64,000 nt of DNA from CAZQVA01 sp964596685 (lineage in GTDB: Bacteria; Chlamydiota; Chlamydiia; Chlamydiales; VFKH01): contig CAZQVA010000003.1 in NCBI GenBank assembly GCA_964596685.1, forward strand, positions 1-64,000, given 5' to 3'. The position numbers and the translations under genes are program-made. Under the pieces are notes generated by a model. It saw only the letters and a list, made by a program, of their open reading frames with translations. It did no database searches and had not been told where the DNA came from. Below are positions 54,977 to 63,099 of this stretch, piece by piece (the stretch's first letter is position 1; each line of letters opens with the position of its first letter).

Positions 54977-55798
54977 GTGAAAGAATTTATTGAACTAATT
55001 ATCCGCTACACAGTTATGCTGTGGTATGGATCCATTAACACCCTCAGCGCACTTGGAAGCTATGTTATTTTAACAGGGCAATCCCTGTGGATTATCGTAC
55101 GCCACCCTCCTGCTTGGCCTCTCTTACGCGACCAGATCTATAATATGGGCCTCTTATCCGTTCCTGTGGTTGGCATCACTGGTTTCTCCACAGGTTTAGT
55201 TCTTGCCGCACAGTCTTTCTTTCAGCTAGCTGACAAAGGTCTCGCTGGAGCAACGGGTGTCATGGTTGGTAAGGCCATGATGACAGAACTGGGGCCTGTT
55301 TTAACAGCTTTCATGGTCACAGGGCGCGTAGGATCAGCCATGTGTGCAGAAATTGGAACGATGCGCGTGACGGAACAACTCGATGCTATGCGCTCCATGG
55401 CTGTCGACCCTGTGCGTTATCTTGTTGCCCCTCGTCTCTTCGCAGCCCTCACCATGCTTCCTATATTAAATCTCGTGAGCACGTTGACTGGTATGCTCGG
55501 CGGTTATCTCATCTCGACTTACTTCTTTAACATGCCACCAGTGACTTATTTTGGCGGAATGCAAACCTATATTAACCACTTTGACTTTGGGAGTGGTTTT
55601 ATTAAAGCATTTATTTTTGGACTCTTTATCAGTAGTATTTGCTGCTTTAAAGGGATGCGCACCAAAGGTGGTGCCACTGGAGTGGGCAATTCAACAACGG
55701 CCAGTGTTGTGATCAGTTATTCCTGTATTTTGATCTTTAACTTCTTGATCACCCTTGCTCTTAACGTCATTCGCATGTGGGTGTACGGATGGTCGTAA
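54977..55798 (+). CDS. MlaE-like lipid ABC transporter permease
   Basis: 273 residues from a GTG at 54977. It has about six hydrophobic segments, and the typical MlaE motif (MTELGPVLTAFMVTGRVGSAMCAEIGTMRVTEQLDAM) near 93-130. MlaE is the inner-membrane core of the Mla system, which moves phospholipids between the inner and outer membranes. The gene overlaps mlaF and is followed by an MCE-domain gene, giving the E-F-D order. The direction of transport and the substrate are not known here. Confidence 0.9.
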   Translation: MKEFIELIIRYTVMLWYGSINTLSALGSYVILTGQSLWIIVRHPPAWPLLRDQIYNMGLLSVPVVGITGFSTGLVLAAQSFFQLADKGLAGATGVMVGKAMMTELGPVLTAFMVTGRVGSAMCAEIGTMRVTEQLDAMRSMAVDPVRYLVAPRLFAALTMLPILNLVSTLTGMLGGYLISTYFFNMPPVTYFGGMQTYINHFDFGSGFIKAFIFGLFISSICCFKGMRTKGGATGVGNSTTASVVISYSCILIFNFLITLALNVIRMWVYGWS

Positions 55799-56553
55799 TT
55801 AGAGCTGTAAATATTTGGAAGGCCTATGGCCCTAAAGAGGTTCTTAAAGGACTTTCTTTAGACGTTTTCGAAGGAGAAACGCTCGTGATTTTGGGGCGCT
55901 CCGGTGTAGGAAAAAGTGTTCTTTTGCGCCAGATCATGGGACTTGAAGAACCTGACCAAGGATGGGTCGAAGTAGAAGGCGAGCGCGTTAAACCCTTGCA
56001 GCCCGGCAAACCTGTCTCCGTCAAAACACGTATCGGGATGCTCTTTCAAGGCGCGGCACTCTTTGACTCGATGAATGTGGGTGAAAATGTTGGATTTTAT
56101 CTCGCGCAACATGGCGATCCCAATACACATAAGCCTTTAGAAGAGGACGAGATTGAAAAACGTGTTGCCGATGCTTTAGAAAAAGTGGACCTGTCTGACA
56201 CTCAAACAAAAATGCCATCTGAGCTCTCAGGCGGCATGCGTAAACGCGCGGCGCTCGCTCGCCTGATTGTGTACCAACCACAAATTATTCTCTACGATGA
56301 ACCAACTACCGGTCTGGACCCTATCACATCGATGCAGATCAATAGGCTCATCAAAAATATTCAACGCGAACTGCATGCTACAAGTATTGTAGTCACCCAT
56401 GACATTTGTTCCGCCCACTATGTAGGTGATCGCCTAGCGATGCATCACGATGGAAAAATCGCCTGCGTTTTTCCAAAAAATGATTTTTTTTCCAGCAAAG
56501 ATCCATTAGTAGAAACGTTCTTAAAGGACGCACTAATTACAGAGGAGTCTTGA
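55789..56553 (+). CDS. MlaF-like ABC ATPase
   Basis: 254 residues; I use the ATG at 55789, which gives MVVIRAVNIWKAYG, the usual MlaF beginning, and overlaps mlaE by 10 bases. Walker A GRSGVGKSV (residues 34-42), ABC signature ELSGGMRKRAALAR, Walker B IILYDEPTTGLDP. It powers the MlaE permease. The C-terminal ends in ...FLKDALITEES. The mlaD-like start lies 2 bases beyond its stop (TGACCATG). Confidence 0.93.
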   Translation: MVVIRAVNIWKAYGPKEVLKGLSLDVFEGETLVILGRSGVGKSVLLRQIMGLEEPDQGWVEVEGERVKPLQPGKPVSVKTRIGMLFQGAALFDSMNVGENVGFYLAQHGDPNTHKPLEEDEIEKRVADALEKVDLSDTQTKMPSELSGGMRKRAALARLIVYQPQIILYDEPTTGLDPITSMQINRLIKNIQRELHATSIVVTHDICSAHYVGDRLAMHHDGKIACVFPKNDFFSSKDPLVETFLKDALITEES

Positions 56554-56555
56554 CC

Positions 56556-57878
56556 ATGAACGACAAGGCCAAAACCGTTTTAATTGGCTGTTTCATCATC
56601 ATTGCCAGCTTAGCTACAATTGGCGTATTACTCTTTCTGCGCCCTGCCGTTGGTGATGGAAAAAAACAGCTCCTTGTATGCTTTACTAGCATTGACAAGG
56701 TTCAAATCGGTACACGCGTAACTTTCGCCGGTAAGCCCGTGGGTGAAGTCACTGGTATTCGCGAAATATATGATGCGCGTAATCAGCCTACAGGTCGCTA
56801 TGGCCATATTTGCTTTTATGAACTTGAGCTCGCGATCGACTCAAGTACCATTGTCTATAATACCGACGAAGTAACGGTCCACACCTCAGGACTACTCGGT
56901 GAGCGCACCATTGCCATCATCCCACGCCCCGTTCCAAAAGGTAAACCCTCCTATCCAATTACAGACCAAGTCATGTATGGAAAATCAGGGGATCCCGTCG
57001 AGGAAACACTCAACCAAATCATTGCTATCGGAAATAAAGCAAGCCAGACCTTTGACGAGATTAATGAAATTTTATCGAGCAATAAAGCCAATATTCACAA
57101 GGCAATTGCTTCGATCGATAGTGCGGCAACGGAACTAGCAACAACCTTCAAGTCAATCAATGAAGACAATGTCGTCACTACCCTTAACAAGGCCATTACT
57201 TCCTTCCATAATGCAGTTGAAAGTGCTGATAATATTCTACAAGCCTGGGATAAAGGCGGTGTTGGCACAAGTGTTCCAGATTTTACGCATAACTTGGCTC
57301 AAATTACAAATGACCTCAATGAGCAGCGATCAATCCAACGCTTTACAGATAGCCTTGCTAATGTCGGAGATTCGCTAAAAGCCTCTTGGCCCAAAGTGGA
57401 TGAAATCCTCAATCACCTCCAAGCTTTTTCCAAAACACTCAATCCCAATGGTTCGATTGGCCAACTCTTTGCTAAAGAAGAGTTCTATCTACAACTCACC
57501 GGTGTCATGAACAAGATGGACATTCTTGCTAGTGATATCAATCAGTATGGACTACTCTTCCACCAAGATAAAGCATGGAAGCGCACACGGATGAATGAAC
57601 TCAAAGTCCTAGACCGCCTTGACTGTCCTCAGGCATTCCAAGGATACTTTGAAGGACAAATTCAGCAAATGTGGATCTGTCTTGAACGTGTCAGCCAGGT
57701 GCTGAGACGCGCTCAGCAACAATGCTGTGGCGACCGCGTTATCACCCTGCCCTGCTTCAATGAAGAATTCTCACGCCTCATCAATCAACTCGACTGCATC
57801 GAGGAAACACTCAAACTCTATCGCGAGCGCCTGATCGACCGCGATAGAGGCTGTGCTCCTAAGGCGTGCTGTCAATAG
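56556..57878 (+). CDS. MlaD-like MCE-domain protein
   Basis: 440 residues from the ATG at 56556, with AGAGGAG at 56541. One membrane anchor (CFIIIASLATIGVLLFL) precedes the MCE domain (residues 35-150, with GTRVTFAGKPVGEVTGI). Beyond it is a long helical part with repeated Asn/Ser/Thr (for example NIHKAIASIDSAATELATTFKSINEDN), typical of the tail of MCE proteins that bridge the periplasm. A Cys-rich end (CLERVSQVLRRAQQQCC, CAPKACC) is uncommon and may form disulphides. Confidence 0.9.
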   Translation: MNDKAKTVLIGCFIIIASLATIGVLLFLRPAVGDGKKQLLVCFTSIDKVQIGTRVTFAGKPVGEVTGIREIYDARNQPTGRYGHICFYELELAIDSSTIVYNTDEVTVHTSGLLGERTIAIIPRPVPKGKPSYPITDQVMYGKSGDPVEETLNQIIAIGNKASQTFDEINEILSSNKANIHKAIASIDSAATELATTFKSINEDNVVTTLNKAITSFHNAVESADNILQAWDKGGVGTSVPDFTHNLAQITNDLNEQRSIQRFTDSLANVGDSLKASWPKVDEILNHLQAFSKTLNPNGSIGQLFAKEEFYLQLTGVMNKMDILASDINQYGLLFHQDKAWKRTRMNELKVLDRLDCPQAFQGYFEGQIQQMWICLERVSQVLRRAQQQCCGDRVITLPCFNEEFSRLINQLDCIEETLKLYRERLIDRDRGCAPKACCQ

Positions 57879-57934
57879 CTGTTCGCGATGATGCATGCCT
57901 TGAAGGCACTCTAGAGCGACCGCTTTAAAAATAC

Positions 57935-57955
57935 TAGATTTTGTCTAAAGTCCAG
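57935..57955. repeat. GATTTTGTCTAAAGTCCAG repeat, rnz upstream copy
   Basis: The same sequence as at 40365 and 45794, 38 bases before the rnz start. Confidence 0.85.
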
Positions 57956-57992
57956 TCTATACTTAAAGCTGGTCCATACTTAACTGGCTTTC

Positions 57993-58916
57993 ATGAGCGT
58001 ACGCGATTTAATCATTCTTGGCACATCTAGCCAACAACCAACACGAAGACGTAACCATGGAGCCTACCTCTGCCGTTGGAATGATGAGGGACTACTCTTC
58101 GATCCAGGTGAAGGGACCCAACGTCAGTTTATATTCGCTAATGTAGCGCCCCCTGTCGTCACACGCATCTTTATTTCACACTTCCATGGCGATCACTGTT
58201 TAGGTCTGGGTTCCATGCTCATGCGCCTCAACCTCGATAGAGTGACTCACCCTATTCACTGCTACTATCCAGCAAGTGGCAAGGTCTATTTCGACCGTTT
58301 GCGTTATGGCACTGCCTACCATGAGACGATCAATGTTATTGAACACCCCGTTAAAAAGAGCGGTCTTGTTCATGATGATGGTAAATTTCGCATTGAAGCC
58401 GCCTTTCTGGAACATGGCATTGATAACATCGGTTGGCGCATTACCGAGCCCTCTGGAAGAAAATTTTATCCAGAGCGCCTAGCCAAAGCAGCCATTAAAG
58501 GCCCAATGGTCAAAGAGCTAGAGGCAAAAGGTTCGCTGGAAGTGAATGGAAAAATCGTAACTTTAGATGACGTCAGCCAAGTGCGCCATGGGGATTCTAT
58601 TGCCGTTGTCATCGACACTCGCATTTGCCAAAATGCAATTGATATCGCAAAGAACACCTCTTTAATGCTTTGTGAAAGCACCTATCTAGAAACAGAACGT
58701 GATTTAGCTCATGAACACTATCACATGACAGCCAAAGAGGCTGCCACAATTGCCAAAGCAGCTGAAACAAAACATCTCATTCTAACACATTTTTCAGCGC
58801 GCTATCTCGATCTACAGCCATTTTTAGATGAAAGTCGCGCTGTATTTCCCAATACAGACGTAGCGAAAGAATTTAAAAGCTTTCCGATACCCAAAACAAT
58901 GCCTGAACCTCTTTAA
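57993..58916 (+). CDS. rnz: Ribonuclease Z
   Basis: 307 residues, metallo-beta-lactamase fold, which trims the 3' end of tRNA precursors. Metal ligands are in SHFHGDH (His63, His65, Asp67, His68), with further His in the family positions ([14 protein letters not shown] and [10 protein letters not shown]). The gene precedes xerC and the ABC-F gene, the Chlamydia order. Residues 1-10 ([10 protein letters not shown]) are the family N-terminus. Confidence 0.94.
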   Translation: MSVRDLIILGTSSQQPTRRRNHGAYLCRWNDEGLLFDPGEGTQRQFIFANVAPPVVTRIFISHFHGDHCLGLGSMLMRLNLDRVTHPIHCYYPASGKVYFDRLRYGTAYHETINVIEHPVKKSGLVHDDGKFRIEAAFLEHGIDNIGWRITEPSGRKFYPERLAKAAIKGPMVKELEAKGSLEVNGKIVTLDDVSQVRHGDSIAVVIDTRICQNAIDIAKNTSLMLCESTYLETERDLAHEHYHMTAKEAATIAKAAETKHLILTHFSARYLDLQPFLDESRAVFPNTDVAKEFKSFPIPKTMPEPL

Positions 58917-58931
58917 ATCCTGATTTTGATT

Positions 58932-58996
58932 TATACCCATCCCACCTGAAGAATTGGTTTTAGGCCGAAGAAAAAGCTTCAGGTGGGATGGGTATA
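58932..58996. repeat. TATACCCATCCCACCTGAAG palindromic repeat, complete copy
   Basis: Two perfect 20-bp arms (58932-58951 and 58977-58996) with a 25-base loop that contains GAATTGGTTTTAGGCCGAAG. It lies between the convergent rnz and xerC genes, and the right arm covers the 3' end of xerC, so the xerC stop codon and its last residues (YTHPT) come from the repeat. It could also act as a bidirectional terminator. Confidence 0.92.
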
Positions 58997-59974
58997 AGCA
59001 CGTGGATGCGCGGCATCATAAGCAGATTTTTTGAGTTTTGCAGAGACATGCGTGTAGAGCGTCGTTGTAGCAAGAGAAGTGTGCCCTAGCAACGTTTGAA
59101 TCGTTTTTAAATCCATACCATGCTCTAGCCAATGTGTGGCAATCGTATGCCTTATAGTGTGAGGGGTGATTTTTGCTGCCAAACCACTCTCTGTCAGATA
59201 CTTATCAAACATGCGATCAACAGAACGCGTTGTTAGCCGCGTTCCTAACTTATTCAAAAACACAGCCTCTGGATCCGCTTCAGGAAAATGCCCATCAAGC
59301 TCACGATGCCTTTCTTCATGATTGAGATAGGCTACGATCCAATCTGCCGCATTTTTTGTAATCGGCACGATGCGCTCTTTCTTTCCCTTACCCTTAAGAC
59401 GCATGTGTAAATTTTCTGTATCGATATCTTTACGATCAAGGGCAGTTAACTCACTGACACGTAGACCAGAGCTATAAAATAACTCCATGATGCAACGATC
59501 TCTAAAACCCAAATAACTCTTAGTATCTGGTTGTTCAAAAAGACGTTGTACCTGATCGTAAGTCAAAAACACAGGAATCAACTTGTCAACCTTGGGGCTT
59601 TCGATCTCTTCAATGGGATTTTCTATTAACAGCTTGTCGCGCATACAGAATTTAAAAAAGGAGCGCAAAGATGAGACGCGGCGCACAACACTGCGGCGAT
59701 GTACTTGCTGCTGCATCATATCTGCAAGAAACCCTCGAATGATGCGCTTCTCAATCGCCTTCAAATCTAAGAGGCTATCAGCTATGTGGGGCTGATAAGC
59801 AGCGTTGTAGATAACTTTTGGAGGGCACTTTTCAGGAGGGATATGAAACAAGTGGCGTTCAATGTAATGTTTAAATGCATTTAAATCAATGCAGTAGTTC
59901 CTCAACGTATGACTAGAGGCCTCTTTTACAACACGCATGTAATCCAAAAACCGATAACAGGCTTCAACGAACAT
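58979..59974 (-). CDS. xerC: Tyrosine recombinase XerC
   Basis: 331 residues, the usual size being about 300. XerC with XerD resolves chromosome dimers at dif. Core N-terminal domain (8-110) and catalytic domain: Arg in SSGLRVSEL, Lys in GKGKKERIVPI, HTIRHTIATHW with His and Arg, GHTSLATTTLYTH with His and the Tyr nucleophile. The N-terminal part has an extra loop (PPEKCPPKVIYNAAYQPHIADS, 47-68) common in chlamydial XerC. The C-terminus runs into a repeat arm. Confidence 0.93.
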   Translation of the reverse strand: MFVEACYRFLDYMRVVKEASSHTLRNYCIDLNAFKHYIERHLFHIPPEKCPPKVIYNAAYQPHIADSLLDLKAIEKRIIRGFLADMMQQQVHRRSVVRRVSSLRSFFKFCMRDKLLIENPIEEIESPKVDKLIPVFLTYDQVQRLFEQPDTKSYLGFRDRCIMELFYSSGLRVSELTALDRKDIDTENLHMRLKGKGKKERIVPITKNAADWIVAYLNHEERHRELDGHFPEADPEAVFLNKLGTRLTTRSVDRMFDKYLTESGLAAKITPHTIRHTIATHWLEHGMDLKTIQTLLGHTSLATTTLYTHVSAKLKKSAYDAAHPRAYTHPT

Positions 59975-60027
59975 TTGTTTTCAAACCATCAATTGTGATA
60001 ATCTATTTGCCAATAGTGAGACCTTGC

Positions 60028-61620
60028 ATGATTACTCTCAATAAAATTTCAAAGCGTTTTCCCAACAAAGTCCTCTTTGACGATGTTACCATAACCTTCA
60101 ATTCTGGGCTAAGATATGGTTTGACCGGACCCAATGGCGCCGGAAAATCCACCCTGCTTAAAATCATTATGGGCCTTGAGGAAGCATCAAGCGGCACTGT
60201 GTCCTTGCCTCCTCGCGTTGGGATTTTAAAACAAAATATTGACGACGTAGCCACCACGCGCCTTATCGATGTCGTTATCATGGGAAATAAACGCCTATGG
60301 GAGGCTATCAAAGAGCGCGACGCACTAGAACAAGTTGAAATTACTGATGAGGTGGGTATCCGCCTTGGCGATTTGGAAGGTGTGATTGCGGAGGAAGAGG
60401 GATATGCCGCAGAGGCAAATGCTGAAGAGCTTCTTGCTGGTGTCGGTGTAGATAGCAAATACTACTATGAACCCATGAACAAAGCTCCCTTAGATGATCA
60501 ATTCAAAGCTTTGCTCTGTCAAGCTCTCTTTGGTACACCCCAGGCCCTGCTCTTAGATGAACCTACCAACCACCTTGACCTCGAGTCAATTAGATGGCTC
60601 GAAGGCGTTCTCCATGATTATAAAGGCACACTCATCGTTGTCAGCCACGATAGACACTTCCTCAACGCCGTAACAACACATATTGCAGACATCGACTACG
60701 ACACTATCATCGTTTACCCAGGTAACTATGACGAGATGATTGTGATGAAATCTGATGCAAGCACGCGCTCTGCTGAAGAAAATAAATCCAAAGAAAAGAA
60801 AATTGCTCAACTCAAAGAATTTGTGGCAAAATTTGGCGCCGGTACACGCGCAAGCCAAGTACAGTCACGTCTGAGAGAGATTGAACGCTTACAACCCCAA
60901 GAGCTGAAGAAGTCCAATATTTCGCGTCCCTACATTCGCTTCCTTACCCCCGAAAAACCCTCTGGACAAATCGTCTTTTCAGTCGAAAATCTATCTAAGC
61001 AATACACACCCGACCATCCCTTGATCAAAAATCTCTCTTTAGAGATTCACCGCGGCGATAAATTGGGAGTTATTGGACCTAACGGTCATGGTAAGACAAC
61101 ATTTGTCAAGATGTTGGCAGGTGTACTTGCTCCTGATGCTGGAAAAATTACCTTAGGCCATCAGACCCAAATTGGGTATTTCCCTCAAAACCACCACGAT
61201 ATCATCGATAAAAAGCAAAATATGCAACTCTTTGATTGGTTGCGCATGCAGAAAGCGGGAATTTATGATCAAGAGATTCGCGCCGTATTGGGGAAGATGC
61301 TTTTTGCAGGAGACGATGCCTTTAAACTTATCCCTCAATTGTCCGGTGGTGAAACAGCGCGTCTTATCCTTGCCGCAATGATGTTGCGTCCCGATAACAC
61401 ACTGATCCTTGATGAACCTAACAACCACCTCGACTTAGAAGCAGTCTCTGCCCTTGGATGGGGACTTAAAGACTTTAAAGGCACGGTGGTAGTCGTCAGC
61501 CACGACCGCGACCTCATCGGCACTGTCGCTAATAAGATCCTTTCCTTTGAAGACAACAAGATCACTTTCTTTGACGGGCCACTCGAAGAGTATCTCATTG
61601 TTAAAGGAAAGAACCGTTAA
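60028..61620 (+). CDS. ABC-F family ATPase, YbiT-like
   Basis: 530 residues from the ATG at 60028 (MITLNKISKRFPNKVLFDDV). Two ABC domains without membrane parts, separated by a linker (SRLREIERLQPQEL). Domain 1 has Walker A GPNGAGKST and Walker B LLLDEPTNHLD, but its signature LSGG is lost (APLDDQFKALLCQ), as also in E. coli YbiT. Domain 2 keeps GPNGHGKTT, LSGGETARL and LILDEPNNHLD. ABC-F proteins act on ribosomes. The gene is divergent from xerC, with 53 bases between. Confidence 0.93.
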   Translation: MITLNKISKRFPNKVLFDDVTITFNSGLRYGLTGPNGAGKSTLLKIIMGLEEASSGTVSLPPRVGILKQNIDDVATTRLIDVVIMGNKRLWEAIKERDALEQVEITDEVGIRLGDLEGVIAEEEGYAAEANAEELLAGVGVDSKYYYEPMNKAPLDDQFKALLCQALFGTPQALLLDEPTNHLDLESIRWLEGVLHDYKGTLIVVSHDRHFLNAVTTHIADIDYDTIIVYPGNYDEMIVMKSDASTRSAEENKSKEKKIAQLKEFVAKFGAGTRASQVQSRLREIERLQPQELKKSNISRPYIRFLTPEKPSGQIVFSVENLSKQYTPDHPLIKNLSLEIHRGDKLGVIGPNGHGKTTFVKMLAGVLAPDAGKITLGHQTQIGYFPQNHHDIIDKKQNMQLFDWLRMQKAGIYDQEIRAVLGKMLFAGDDAFKLIPQLSGGETARLILAAMMLRPDNTLILDEPNNHLDLEAVSALGWGLKDFKGTVVVVSHDRDLIGTVANKILSFEDNKITFFDGPLEEYLIVKGKNR

Positions 61621-61630
61621 GAACATAAGA

Positions 61631-61650
61631 GAGCCTTTTGCAAAAGGCTC
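61631..61650. terminator. GAGCCTTTTGCAAAAGGCTC palindrome downstream of the ABC-F gene
   Basis: A perfect 20-bp palindrome 10 bases after the stop, followed by AATTTTGTTTTT, which makes a plausible terminator. Its half is the terminal motif of the 159-bp element at 22807, so the terminator may come from a mobile element end. Confidence 0.75.
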
Positions 61651-61660
61651 AATTTTGTTT

Positions 61661-62524
61661 TTATAACCTTCCAGTGTTTTGCAAGAGCTTACTATTAAGG
61701 TCTGCCTTGTACTGTTGCTGCAGAGGAGAAAGAGCTGCAAAAGCAACCTTTGCAATACGTTGGTAAAAATCTAGATTATCCTGATTCCAGATCTTTTTTT
61801 CTAAAGCTTTTTGCATGACAGCAAGAGCAACAGATTGCGTGCGATCTTGACGGATAAGGGCCAATGGATCCACATTCACATTCGCTAGAGCAACTGCTCT
61901 TTGCATCATCTGCTGCATCCATGGGCTGTTTCCTATAGATGGCGTTCTGTGCACACCTCCTACTCCTACTGTGTGATTTAATGGTGCAACAGGCGCGCGA
62001 TAAGAGCCTCCTGTAGAGGAGCTTGCAGAAGCAGGCTGACCCGTAATATAGGCAATTAATTTCCTATTCAAACTTGTGAGATAATTCATTTGCTTGCTGC
62101 TTACTTGGCGCTTTCTTCTCATATCATAGAGAAATTGAGCATCCTTTTCGCTCAATACCTTCATTGCCTGGCCATACTCGATCAATGCGGTATTAGGAGA
62201 GGTCAACGAATTCTCTTGAATGCGCTTAAGACCTGTAAAAAAAGTTTGTGGCTTACTTATGGGCATCGATGGCAAGGCATTCGCTTCCTGCATCCTTTCA
62301 ATGCAACATGAACCGACAATTGCCGTCTTTTTCGTTGTCATATTAGTGAGATGAAAAAGATTGTGAATGGGATGATGTGTACAAAGACAAGTTTCCGGTT
62401 CGCTTGAATAAGAAGCACTCGTTAAACGCCACTCAGTGGCTGCCTGGTGAAAATCTGTTCTATTTTGGCTAAGTTTACAAATATTAGCAGGTAACTGCCA
62501 GTTGCTAGATGTCGGTCTTACCAT
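61661..62524 (-). CDS. Lineage-specific protein, unknown
   Basis: 287 residues. GAGG lies 8 bases before the ATG at 62524, so I keep the long form. The N-terminal 70 residues are polar with many Ser, Cys and His and no signal peptide. The part from about 140 to 285 is helical with polar linkers (for example QNDRTQSVALAVMQKALEKKI, DFYQRIAKVAFAALSPLQQQY). No domain is recognised. An effector-like layout (disordered N-terminus, helical end) is a possibility. Confidence 0.6.
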   Translation of the reverse strand: MVRPTSSNWQLPANICKLSQNRTDFHQAATEWRLTSASYSSEPETCLCTHHPIHNLFHLTNMTTKKTAIVGSCCIERMQEANALPSMPISKPQTFFTGLKRIQENSLTSPNTALIEYGQAMKVLSEKDAQFLYDMRRKRQVSSKQMNYLTSLNRKLIAYITGQPASASSSTGGSYRAPVAPLNHTVGVGGVHRTPSIGNSPWMQQMMQRAVALANVNVDPLALIRQDRTQSVALAVMQKALEKKIWNQDNLDFYQRIAKVAFAALSPLQQQYKADLNSKLLQNTGRL

Positions 62525-62538
62525 ATTTTATCCTCAGA

Positions 62539-62554
62539 ACCTTTTGCAAAAGGT
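62539..62554. repeat. ACCTTTTGCAAAAGGT palindrome
   Basis: A perfect palindrome 15 bases upstream of the gene at 61661-62524, related to the CCTTTTGCAAAAGG motif seen at 22807, 54866 and 61631. A second, imperfect part GTGCAAAAAGG follows at about 62559. Confidence 0.6.
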
Positions 62555-62691
62555 AGTTGTGCAAAAAGGCTTCTTATTACTTCTATTTATAAAAAACTTT
62601 ATTCTGTTTATTGAGCTTTTTTCGAAATTATCTTTCGACAAAAGTCTATTATACATTTCCTTTAATATTTCTTCATCGTCGATGGAATTAA

Positions 62692-63002
62692 TGCGTGTAA
62701 TTCAAAGTGTTAGTTAACTATTTCAAAGCTAGAATAGAAACTTTTCTTAAGGATTCACCAGATAACCTTCCGCCAAAAAATCCTTATTTCCCCCTCTGTG
62801 GGCTCTGTGGGCTCTGTGGTAAATATTTTTATTTAAATCTTGTGTTATTTTTTTTTAATCACAGAGCCCACAGAGCGCACAAGAGGGTGTGTGAGTGGTT
62901 ACACATTATTCTGAATGAGAATTAATGGAGACGGGAGTGGGTATTAGAAGAATATGAGTCCCTAGTTTTTTTTCATCTCTCCTAACACTTTGAATTACAC
63001 CC
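62692..63002. mobile_element. MITE family A, copy 3, decayed
   Basis: Ends GTGTAATTCAAAGTGTTAG and its inverse are kept, but the left tip is TGCGTGTAA where the others have GGGGTGTAA. GGAATTAA on each side (62684-62691 and 63003-63010) is an 8-bp target duplication. The internal hairpin is degenerate (CTCTGTGGGCTCTGTGGG against CACAGAGCGCACAAGAG). It is the oldest of the three copies by divergence, and precedes the M16 peptidase gene. Confidence 0.92.
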
Positions 63003-63050
63003 GGAATTAACCTTTGCATCATTTTGAATTTCGCGATAAGATCCTCTTTT

Positions 63051-63065
63051 AGACTTTAGACAAAA
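63051..63065. repeat. Inverted GTCTAAAGTC repeat remnant
   Basis: AGACTTTAGACAAAA is the reverse complement of TTTTGTCTAAAGTCT, a partial copy of the repeat at 40365, 45794 and 57935. It lies 35 bases before the M16 peptidase start. Confidence 0.6.
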
Positions 63066-63099
63066 CGTCATTCGCTTATATGTAAAAGGAACTGTTAGC

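Noticed and set aside
60003..60458. 151-residue frame opposite the ABC-F gene
   Set aside because: Antisense shadow; Ser/Thr/Arg-rich product as expected from the reverse frame.
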